Shown in pieces: positions 1 to 5,559 of a stretch of 6,525 bases of DNA. Positions within the stretch are counted from its first letter, which is position 1. Each line of letters begins with the position of its first letter. The position numbers were made by a program, and so were the translations under genes. The stretch comes from Prevotella sp. UBA4341 (lineage in GTDB: Bacteria > Bacteroidota > Bacteroidia > Bacteroidales > Bacteroidaceae). Below the pieces are notes generated by a model. That model was not told where the DNA came from. It saw nothing but the letters and a program-made list of their open reading frames with translations, and searched no databases. The stretch covers positions 1 through 6,525 of the forward strand of contig DGTH01000106.1 in assembly GCA_002393705.1 (NCBI GenBank), read 5' to 3'.

Positions 1-1687
1 AGGCGAAGGTGCGCAGGAAGTCCTTTTCTACGGCGTAGTTCTCCATGAACTGCGAGGGCAGCTCGACGAAGTCCCACAGCACGTTGGTGCCCGAAAGGCT
101 CTCGAAGCGCGTATTAGCGAACATGCCGTGCAGCGAGTGGCCAAACTCGTGCAGGAAGGTCTCTACCTCGCCTAGTGTCAGCAGTGCCGGCTTGTCCTCG
201 GTGGGTTTCGTCAGGTTCATGACCACCGAGACGTGCGGTCGTACGTTTTCGCCTTTCTTGTCAATAAACTGCCCCTGGTACTGCGTCATCCAGGCACCGG
301 CCTGCTTGCCCTTGCGGGGGAAGAAGTCGGCATAGAAGACGGCGAGGTAGGAACCGTCGCGGTCGAAGACCTCGTAGGCCTTCACGTCGGGGTGATAGAC
401 GGGTATGTCTTTATTCTCTCGGAACGTGATGCCATACAGGCGGTTGGCCAGTCCGAAGACGCCCTTGATAACGTTCTTCAGTTCGAAGTAGGGTCGCAGC
501 ATCTCCGCGTCGATGTTGTACTTCTTCATCTGCAGCTTGTGGCTGTAGAAGGCAGTGTCCCAGGGGGCTAACCCCTCCCTGCCTCCCTGAAGGGAGGGGG
601 CAGAATGTTTCTTTCCTTGAGTGTATTCTCCCCCCTCCCTCACAGGGAGGGGCTGGGGGAGAGTCTTTTTCAGCTCCTCCATCTCCTTCACAGCCTGCGG
701 TCGGTAGGCATCGATAAGCTGGTTGAGCAGCCGATAGACGTTGCGCGTGTTGGAGGCCATGCGGCGCTTCAGCACGTAGTCGGCATAGGTCTTGTAGCCC
801 AAGAGCTGGGCTATCTCGCGGCGCAGGTTGACGAGCCGCTTGCATATTTCGAGGTTGTTCTCCGCGTTGTCGTGGGTGCACACCGTGTTGCGCATCATGT
901 AGAGCTGTTTCCTCAGTTCGCGCTGCGTGCTGTAGGTCATGAAGGGCTGGTACGACGGGTAGTCCAGAGTGAAGAGCCAGGCGGGGGGCTGGGGCGTCTG
1001 GGGCTGCTGAGGCGTCTGGGGCTGCTGGGTTGCCTCCTTGGCGGCCAAGGCCGCCGCGTCGATGGCGGTCTGGGGCAGTCCGTCGAGCTGCTCGGGGTTG
1101 GTAATGAGCAGCGTGTAAGCCTTGTTCTCCTTGAGCAGGTTCTGCGAGAACTGCAGCGAGAGCATCGACGCCTCCTCGGTGAGCTGGCGCAGTCGCAGCT
1201 TGCCCTCCTCGCTGAGCAGGGCACCTCCGCGCACCAGTCCCTGGTACGTATCGTCCAAGAGCTTCTGCTCCTCGGGGGTGAGCCGGCGGTGGTGCAAGTG
1301 AACGGCCTTGATGCGCTCAAAGAGCTTGGGGTTCAGGCGGACGTCGTTGGCGTGCTGCGTCAGGATGGGCTGCAGCTTCTGGGCCAGGGCGTCCATCTCG
1401 TCGTTCGTCTCTGCCGAGAGCAGGTTGAAAAACACTGTCGATACGCGCTCCAAGAGGTCGTAGTAGCCCTCCTGGTCGTCGTCTTTGTTAATGATGGTGT
1501 TGTCGAACGTGGGGCGTTCGGGGTTGTTGATGGTCTTCTCTATCAGCTCGTTGTCGCGCTTGATGCCCTCCATGAAGGCCTCTTCGTAGTCTTCGAGCCT
1601 GATGCGGTCGAAGGGCACGGTGTCGTGGGGCGTGTTGTATGGTTCGAAAAAAGGGTTCTTACGTTCCTTCTGTTCCTCGTTGTTCAT
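1..1687 (-). CDS. dcp: M3-family peptidyl-dipeptidase (Dcp-like), N-terminal 562 codons, cut by the left edge
   Basis: A zinc metallopeptidase of family M3 that removes dipeptides from the C-terminus of peptides, probably in the cytoplasm since no signal peptide is visible. The ATG at 1687 opens a frame that starts like Dcp proteins (NPFFEPYNTPHDTVPFD, residues 11-27). An in-frame TAA lies upstream within the -7 promoter element, with no other ATG between them. The block ADFFPRKGKQAGAW (about 453-466) precedes the catalytic HEFGH (513-517: ligands His513 and His517, catalytic Glu514). The third ligand is Glu542 in DFVELPSQ, 29 residues after the first His as in E. coli Dcp. The frame is open across the whole segment. 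About 120-150 C-terminal residues should lie left of position 1. Two loops are expanded: a QQPQTP tandem (221-232) and a 34-residue palindromic insert (342-375). The alternative, oligopeptidase A, is close in sequence, but FVEFPSQ-like and TPH motifs favour Dcp. Confidence 0.93.
   Translation of the reverse strand, partial: MNNEEQKERKNPFFEPYNTPHDTVPFDRIRLEDYEEAFMEGIKRDNELIEKTINNPERPTFDNTIINKDDDQEGYYDLLERVSTVFFNLLSAETNDEMDALAQKLQPILTQHANDVRLNPKLFERIKAVHLHHRRLTPEEQKLLDDTYQGLVRGGALLSEEGKLRLRQLTEEASMLSLQFSQNLLKENKAYTLLITNPEQLDGLPQTAIDAAALAAKEATQQPQTPQQPQTPQPPAWLFTLDYPSYQPFMTYSTQRELRKQLYMMRNTVCTHDNAENNLEICKRLVNLRREIAQLLGYKTYADYVLKRRMASNTRNVYRLLNQLIDAYRPQAVKEMEELKKTLPQPLPVREGGEYTQGKKHSAPSLQGGREGLAPWDTAFYSHKLQMKKYNIDAEMLRPYFELKNVIKGVFGLANRLYGITFRENKDIPVYHPDVKAYEVFDRDGSYLAVFYADFFPRKGKQAGAWMTQYQGQFIDKKGENVRPHVSVVMNLTKPTEDKPALLTLGEVETFLHEFGHSLHGMFANTRFESLSGTNVLWDFVELPSQFMENYAVEKDFLRTFA
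563..664. repeat. In-frame double-palindrome repeat element inserted in the Dcp-like gene
   Basis: This stretch differs from the rest of the gene: it is made of C-runs and G-runs that form two hairpins. Hairpin A pairs CCCCTCCCT at 572-580 with AGGGAGGGG at 591-599, and its 10-nt loop contains a further CCTCCCT copy. Hairpin B pairs CCCCTCCCT at 632-640 with AGGGAGGGG at 644-652 around a 3-nt loop. The two are separated by a 32-nt spacer of lower G+C content (600-631) and flanked by outward tails (CTGGGGGAG at 653-661; GGGGGCTAA at 563-571). Read in the gene's frame, the 102 bp give exactly 34 codons without a stop, including LPQPLPVREGG and SLQGGREG, between the conserved EMEELKK and WDTAFYSHKL. 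M3 homologues as I recall them have only a short linker here. The family assignment (interspersed palindromic or BIME-like element) and the exact ends are inference. Confidence 0.78.
992..1027. repeat. 18-bp tandem duplication encoding QQPQTP twice in the Dcp-like gene
   Basis: Two copies of an 18-bp unit (ggcgtctggggctgctg plus one base; 993-1010 and 1011-1028 on the plus strand) differ only at the last base. On the coding strand they give QQPQTPQQPQTP at residues 221-232, followed by QPPA. The segment lies between an Ala-rich helix (AAALAAKEA) and WLFTLDYPS, where Dcp proteins normally carry a short surface turn. Replication slippage is the likely origin, and the result is a flexible Pro/Gln linker. 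The frame is kept because the unit is a multiple of three. Confidence 0.8.
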
Positions 1688-1709
1688 TGCTTTCTCTCTT
1701 TTTGGGGGG

Positions 1710-1717
1710 CAAAGTTA
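1710..1717 (-). promoter_or_regulatory. Bacteroidetes-type -7 promoter element for the Dcp-like gene
   Basis: TAACTTTG on the minus strand (1717 to 1710) matches the Bacteroidetes -7 consensus TAnnTTTG. It lies 22 nt upstream of the ATG at 1687, predicting a very short leader. No clear TTTG -33 box is found 19-21 nt further upstream, so the promoter may be weak or use another -33 sequence. A purine-rich stretch (AGAGAGAAAG) just before the ATG could help ribosome binding. Confidence 0.6.
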
Positions 1718-1766
1718 CTAAAAGTCAGGGAAAAACATGCACGATTAAAAAGAATTAACGCGAATA

Positions 1767-1798
1767 TTTGGTCGTTTCGGGAATTATTCTTAACTTTG
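1767..1798 (+). promoter_or_regulatory. Promoter of the LamG/OmpA gene (-33 TTTG, -7 TAACTTTG)
   Basis: TTTG at 1767-1770 is followed after 20 nt by TAACTTTG at 1791-1798. This fits the Bacteroidetes housekeeping promoter (TTTG, 19-21 nt, TAnnTTTG) in sequence and spacing. Transcription would begin just after 1800, leaving an A/T-rich leader of about 30-35 nt before the ATG at 1838. No Shine-Dalgarno motif is placed near that ATG, which is normal in this phylum. Confidence 0.75.
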
Positions 1799-1837
1799 TC
1801 GCCATAAGGAAACTATTAACCAATCAATTTTATAATT

Positions 1838-3145
1838 ATGGAAAAGAAGATGAAATTATTATTTGCCGTACTCATGTTGGCATTTATCGTTCCCGAGGCT
1901 GATGCTCAAGGCATTTTCGGACGTATCAAGCGCAGGGCACAGAACGCGATTGAGAATAAGGTGAACACCGCTGTCGATAGGGCTGTTGACGGTGCTGTTG
2001 ACGGTGCTGTGGAAGGCGTGGTGAACGGAACAGAGGACGATGGCGACACCCCTGAGTCTGCTGAGTCGGCTGACCCGGCTGACGCTTCGCCTGCTGACCC
2101 GGCCGCCACTACAGGGGCTGTAAAGAATGACTTTAAGCGTGGCAGCGTCATCATGTTCGAGGACAACATGCAGGGCGAGCAGGTGGGTGAGTTCCCCTCG
2201 AAGTGGGACCTTGTGCGTGGTAATGCCGAGATTGCCACGGTGAACGGCGAGAAATGTATCGCCCTCATCGACGGCGACGGCTGGATTACTCCGTTAGTCA
2301 AGGGCGGCATCAAGAACTATCTGGGCGACGTGTTTACCGTAGAATACGACATGCTGTTCAACGACCGTCCCAAGGACGGCGCGCCCAGCATTGAGATAGA
2401 CTTCATGCACGAGACCGAGCGGCACGACAACGAAATCTTTACCATCTATTACTCTATGAGTTATGACAAGCAGACAATAGACTGTGACTATGTACGACCC
2501 ACTACTGAAGGGTGGACGGACAAGCAGGGCCATACGTCGGCTACGGATGTTTGCGTCATCAACGATGGCCGTTGGCATCACTTCGCCCTGTCGTTCAACA
2601 AGCGTGCCCTTAAGTTCTATATCGATGGCAAGCGCGTGGTCAACGTGCCAAGCGTCAAGGCTGGTGCCGGCTGGCTGACAATATGGTCGGGCCACAAGAA
2701 TGACCGTCCCACCTACGTGAAAAACGTCGTGATTGCCAAAGGTGCCGTTGAGCTGTACGAGCGTAACGAGACCGACATGTCGGCCGTGGAGCGTGCCATT
2801 CAGGAGACGGGCAAGTTCGTGACCAACAACATCCTCTTCGAGACGGGCAAGGCCACGCTGAAGCCCGAGTCGATGAGCGAGATAGAGAAGGTGGCCGAGT
2901 ACATGAAGAAGAACCCGACGGTGCGCTTCGAGGTGCAGGGACATACCGACAATCAGGGCTCTGACGCCGTGAACGACCCGCTCTCGCAGCAGCGTGCCGA
3001 GGCCGTGGTGAAGGCCCTTGAAGGGTTGGGCGTAGATGGCTTCAACCTGCGGGCCGTGGGCAAGGGTAGTCACGAGCCGGTGGCTGACAACTCGACCGAC
3101 GCCGGTAGGGCCAAGAACCGCCGCGTGGAGTTTGTGAAGAAGTAA
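1838..3145 (+). CDS. Secreted LamG-like/OmpA-domain fusion protein (435 aa)
   Basis: An envelope protein that probably anchors to peptidoglycan through its C-terminus. The signal peptide is residues 1-23 (MEKKMKLLFAVLMLAFIVPEADA, cleaved before Gln24), with no lipobox. Next comes a basic helical stretch (IFGRIKRRAQNAIENKV), a four-residue repeat (AVDG, 45-64) and an acidic, Ser/Ala/Pro/Asp linker (66-92). Residues about 97-305 look like a concanavalin/LamG-type beta sandwich, with WHHFALSFNKRALKFYIDGKRV (246-267) as its most typical strand pair. The OmpA-like domain spans about 328-435 (NILFETGKATLKPES, GHTDNQGSD, LSQQRAEAV, NRRVEF). Asp371 and Arg386 match the pair in E. coli OmpA that binds diaminopimelate. 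There is no N-terminal membrane beta-barrel. The ligand of the LamG-like part is unknown. The gene is monocistronic, with its own promoter and terminator. Confidence 0.9.
   Translation: MEKKMKLLFAVLMLAFIVPEADAQGIFGRIKRRAQNAIENKVNTAVDRAVDGAVDGAVEGVVNGTEDDGDTPESAESADPADASPADPAATTGAVKNDFKRGSVIMFEDNMQGEQVGEFPSKWDLVRGNAEIATVNGEKCIALIDGDGWITPLVKGGIKNYLGDVFTVEYDMLFNDRPKDGAPSIEIDFMHETERHDNEIFTIYYSMSYDKQTIDCDYVRPTTEGWTDKQGHTSATDVCVINDGRWHHFALSFNKRALKFYIDGKRVVNVPSVKAGAGWLTIWSGHKNDRPTYVKNVVIAKGAVELYERNETDMSAVERAIQETGKFVTNNILFETGKATLKPESMSEIEKVAEYMKKNPTVRFEVQGHTDNQGSDAVNDPLSQQRAEAVVKALEGLGVDGFNLRAVGKGSHEPVADNSTDAGRAKNRRVEFVKK
1970..2029 (+). repeat. 12-bp tandem repeat, five units, within the LamG/OmpA gene
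   Basis: Five consecutive 12-bp units start at 1970: AVDR, AVDG, AVDG, AVEG, VVNG. The two central units (1982-1993 and 1994-2005, gctgttgacggt) are identical and the outer ones have diverged. The repeat is in register with codons, so copy-number changes would lengthen or shorten this linker without breaking the frame. It sits just after the basic helix that follows the signal peptide. Confidence 0.8.
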
Positions 3146-3156
3146 GCCCCCTCCAA

Positions 3157-3181
3157 CCTCCCCCTATGGGGGAGGCTTTTT
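3157..3181 (+). terminator. Rho-independent terminator of the LamG/OmpA gene
   Basis: CCTCCCCC at 3157-3164 pairs perfectly with GGGGGAGG at 3168-3175 around a 3-nt loop, then C and five T residues (3177-3181). It begins 12 nt after the TAA at 3145. On the minus strand the same hairpin lacks a following T-run, so it should stop plus-strand transcription only. That leaves the convergent regulator gene, ending at 3193, without an obvious intrinsic terminator of its own. The C-run/G-run arms and the flanking CCCCCTCCAA resemble the palindromes inside the Dcp-like gene. Confidence 0.85.
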
Positions 3182-3192
3182 CTTATACTGAT

Positions 3193-3858
3193 TTACATAA
3201 GGAGCCGCTCGAGCAGGGGAATGACGATGCGGCCACGATGCAGGCTGAGCAAATGCTCGGCCTGCATCGCGTTAAGCTCGTTAGATACTTCGAGACGGCT
3301 GCAGCCCAGTTCGGCGGCCAGCCGCGTCATGAGGATGTAGTACGTCTTGTGGCCGGCGGGCCGCAGCGTGTGGAAGATGAAGAAACGCGTCATAGCCGTG
3401 CGCAGCGACGTGGCTACGGAGCGCCACGGCTGGCGGCTCAGGCGCTGGGCGTCGGTAGCCATGAGGTTGAGCATGTTCAGACGGAAGACGAGCTGCGTCT
3501 CCAGGAGCAGTAGCACCTCTTGCTTGTCGATGGTGATGAAGTGGCAGTCATCCTCGGCGCGGAACGACGTGGTGTAACGCTGGCGAATGCCGAAGAGCCG
3601 CTCGGGCTGCAGGATGTAGGGTGCGCTGATGTGCTCCACGACGCGGTAGCCGTGGTCGTCGGAAGCCGTGGTGGCCTCTATCTCTCCGCTGACGAGGAAC
3701 AGCAGGTGGGTCACTTCGTCGCCTTCGCGCACAATCTTCTTGCCCGCATCGTAGCGCGTGAAGTCCATCTTCGTGTGGGCCACCACCTGCATCAGTTCCG
3801 CGTGGCTCATGCCTTGAAACAGCGGAAACTGCAGCAGCTTATCGTATATCTGTAACAT
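3193..3858 (-). CDS. Crp/Fnr-family transcriptional regulator (221 aa)
   Basis: A DNA-binding regulator of the Crp/Fnr superfamily with the usual length and two-domain order. Residues about 10-120 form the cyclic-nucleotide-binding-type beta roll (YDAGKKIVREGDEVTHLLFLVSGEIEA). Residues about 150-215 hold the winged helix, with the recognition region LAAELGCSRLEVSNELNAM (180-198). The phosphate-binding segment of Crp (GE followed by R-S/T-A) is replaced by PERLFG and YTTSF, so cAMP binding is unlikely. There are no Fnr-type clustered N-terminal cysteines. The effector and targets cannot be read from sequence. The start overlaps the end of apbE by 20 nt. GGAG at 3869-3866, seven nt before the ATG, supports this start. 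As the last gene of the five-gene set, it could regulate this operon or others. Confidence 0.9.
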   Translation of the reverse strand: MLQIYDKLLQFPLFQGMSHAELMQVVAHTKMDFTRYDAGKKIVREGDEVTHLLFLVSGEIEATTASDDHGYRVVEHISAPYILQPERLFGIRQRYTTSFRAEDDCHFITIDKQEVLLLLETQLVFRLNMLNLMATDAQRLSRQPWRSVATSLRTAMTRFFIFHTLRPAGHKTYYILMTRLAAELGCSRLEVSNELNAMQAEHLLSLHRGRIVIPLLERLLM

Positions 3859-4873
3859 TCAGCTTCTCCGACTGCCACGTGCCCAGCTCGCCGTCGGGCT
3901 TGGCGTAGATGAAATAAGCCAGCAGCTCGGGGTGGCTCGTAAGAAACTGGCGGGCGCGCTCCATGCCCATGACCATGAAGGCCGTGGCGTAGGCATCGGC
4001 AGTGGCACAGTCCTTGGCCAGAACGGTGGCCGAGAGCAGCGAGTGCTGCACGGGGTGGCCTGTGGCGGGGTCAATGGTGTGGGCGTACTTGCGGCCGTCC
4101 TTGTAGTAGAAGTTGCGGTAGTTGCCGCTGGTGGCCATGGCGCGGTCGGTGACGTTCAGCACGGTCTGGTTCTCGTTGGCCAGCCCCAGCGTGTCGTCAA
4201 CGGGCTTGGTGACGCCGATGCGCCAGGGCATGCGCGCTGGGCTGATGCCGCGCGTCACGACCTCGCCGCCCACCATGACCATGTAGTTCCCGATGCCCCG
4301 ATTCTCCAACAGGCGCGCCACGACGTCGCAGCCGTAGCCCTTGGCAATGGCCGAGCAGTCCAGCATGGTGCGGGGGTCGCTCTTCTTGATGCGGCGCTCT
4401 GCGGTGTAGCTCACCTTCCGGTAGCCCACAAACTGGCGGATGCTGTCAACCTGGGCCTGTGTGGGCATGGAGCCGCTCTTGAAGCCGAAGCCCCAGGCAT
4501 TGACCAGCGGGGCCACGGTGATGTCGAAGGCTCCTTGGGTCTGCTCCGATACCTGCATGGCAAGCTGATAGACGTCAAGAAACATCTGGCCCGTCTCGCC
4601 TTCAGGTATGGCGGTGCTGCCCTGGTTGATGCGGCTGATGACCGACGTGTCGTTAAACATGGAGAGGGCGGCATCGACCTTCAGCAACTCCTGCTCTATG
4701 TCCCCCCGCAGGTCGTCGGCGTGCTGGTAGGTTATCTTGTAGGTGGTGCCGAAGATGAAGCCCTCGTCGGTCTGGTAGGGCGTGTCGCGCTGGTTCTTGA
4801 TGATCCACACCGTGCCCACGATGAGGGCTACGAGGAAGAGAAGCTGGGCGAGTTTTTTGGTTTTTCCTTTCAT
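3839..4873 (-). CDS. apbE: FAD:protein FMN transferase, ApbE family (344 aa)
   Basis: Transfers FMN from FAD to a Thr/Ser of extracytoplasmic or membrane flavoproteins (in this phylum typically Nqr/Rnf-type subunits) as a phosphoester, using Mg2+. Family motifs appear in order: FGTTYKITY (41-49), VDAALSMFNDTSVISRIN (66-83), GAFDITVAPLVNAWGFG (114-130), DCSAIAKGYGCD (172-183), VGGEVVTRG (201-209), ATSGNYRNFY (247-256), YAHTIDPATGHPV (263-275) and CATADAYATAFMVMG (289-303). The last block includes the Asp/Thr region that binds metal. The N-terminus is a single membrane segment (about 8-25) after KGKTKK. There is no lipobox Cys, so the enzyme is probably membrane-tethered on the periplasmic side rather than a lipoprotein. 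The ATG overlaps the upstream stop as ATGA (4873-4870). No flavinylation-type acceptor motif was noticed in the neighbouring proteins. Confidence 0.95.
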   Translation of the reverse strand: MKGKTKKLAQLLFLVALIVGTVWIIKNQRDTPYQTDEGFIFGTTYKITYQHADDLRGDIEQELLKVDAALSMFNDTSVISRINQGSTAIPEGETGQMFLDVYQLAMQVSEQTQGAFDITVAPLVNAWGFGFKSGSMPTQAQVDSIRQFVGYRKVSYTAERRIKKSDPRTMLDCSAIAKGYGCDVVARLLENRGIGNYMVMVGGEVVTRGISPARMPWRIGVTKPVDDTLGLANENQTVLNVTDRAMATSGNYRNFYYKDGRKYAHTIDPATGHPVQHSLLSATVLAKDCATADAYATAFMVMGMERARQFLTSHPELLAYFIYAKPDGELGTWQSEKLNVTDIR

Positions 4874-5559
4874 ATATCGATGATGACGTTAAACGTTCCG
4901 CCAATGCGGTCTTTGCCATAGACACCGTAGCCCGGCACGTACCACGTCTGGCCGATGTTGCCGTCGTTGCCCGTGATGCGCCGCTTGTAGCGAACGCTCC
5001 AGCCCAGGTGCAGCGGACCCCACACCTTGGCGTCGATGCCGAACACCAACTCAAACCAGTGCTGGTTGCAGCTCATGCCGCTGACGCTAAAGGGCGCGGG
5101 CCAGCCCCACGTGGGGTCCTTCAGGTCGCGGCGCTCTATATCGACCTTGTACGACGTGAAGGCATAGCGCAGTCCGGCAAAGAGGCGGTTCGAACTGCTA
5201 TGCTTGTTCTTCAGCAGGTTGAAGTCCATGCCCACGCGGAAGTAGGGGGCCTTGGTCTTGTAGCGTATCTCGGTCACCTCCTCGAAGCTGTCGCACGTGC
5301 CCAAGCCCACCTCGGCTATGGGGAACCACTGGTCGTGCAGGTTCACGCGCAGCGCACCCTCGTACTGGCCGTAGTCAGAGAGTGCCCGCTGGGCGGCACC
5401 AAAGACGTCGAACGACACCTGGAAACCGCGAAACAGGGGTACGGAGTCCTGCTCGAGCACGAAAACCTTCTGTGCCTGAGCCGCTCCGGTGGCCAGCAGC
5501 AGCAAGAGGCTAACGGTTGCTCTTGAAATAAATGTTGAAGTGAGGTTCTGACAGGTCAT
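4870..5559 (-). CDS. Exported probable beta-barrel protein, DUF6048-like (229 aa)
   Basis: A conserved Bacteroidetes protein without known function. The N-terminus is a signal peptide (hydrophobic core SLLLLLATGAAQA, cleavage probably after Ala29 before QKVFVLEQ). The mature part alternates polar and hydrophobic residues with many Gly and aromatics, as in outer-membrane beta-barrels (FRGFQVSFDVFGAA, 43-56; APYFRVGMDFNLLKN, 104-118; RLFAGLRYAFTSYKVDI, 125-141; LVFGIDAKVWGPLHLGWSVRYKRR, about 171-194; GTFNVIIDI at the end). The YKTKAPYFRVGMDFN segment and overall plan match what I recall of Pfam DUF6048, a recollection rather than a search. The only ATG able to supply the signal peptide is at 5559, which makes the gene overlap the upstream lipoprotein gene by 50 nt. 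An outer-membrane location is inferred. Confidence 0.85.
   Translation of the reverse strand: MTCQNLTSTFISRATVSLLLLLATGAAQAQKVFVLEQDSVPLFRGFQVSFDVFGAAQRALSDYGQYEGALRVNLHDQWFPIAEVGLGTCDSFEEVTEIRYKTKAPYFRVGMDFNLLKNKHSSSNRLFAGLRYAFTSYKVDIERRDLKDPTWGWPAPFSVSGMSCNQHWFELVFGIDAKVWGPLHLGWSVRYKRRITGNDGNIGQTWYVPGYGVYGKDRIGGTFNVIIDI

Noticed and set aside
563..664. CRISPR-like array from the repeated CCCCTCCCT motifs
   Set aside because: The motifs are hairpin arms with irregular spacing, not direct repeats separated by unique spacers of constant length, and no cas gene is present.
628..670. Hairpin B followed by TCTTTTT (664-670) as a terminator
   Set aside because: The T-run follows the hairpin only on the plus strand, antisense to the peptidase gene, and is separated from the stem by 11 nt. 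It would not end the gene's own transcript, and no plus-strand gene precedes it.
411..881. A 156-codon minus-strand frame crossing the palindromic repeat, which might suggest that the repeat causes a frameshift or splits the peptidase gene
   Set aside because: Codon-by-codon translation from the ATG at 1687 remains open through 563-664 and reaches HEFGH in the same frame, so the gene is not broken. The other frame has no family motifs.
1750..1791. Inverted AAGAAT/ATTCTT pair in the divergent promoter region as a possible operator
   Set aside because: The arms are only six bp in A/T-rich DNA and 30 bp apart, and one overlaps the -7 element. This is expected by chance.
605..1807. A 400-codon open frame on the plus strand opposite the Dcp-like gene
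   Set aside because: It is antisense to a clearly recognised peptidase, its Val/Leu/Gly-rich product is typical of the reverse frame of a G/C-rich gene, and it runs across the intergenic promoter region.
3932..4921. A 329-codon open frame on the plus strand opposite apbE
   Set aside because: The opposite frame contains every ApbE motif in order. The antisense product is rich in Val, Gly, His and Ala with no recognisable domain.
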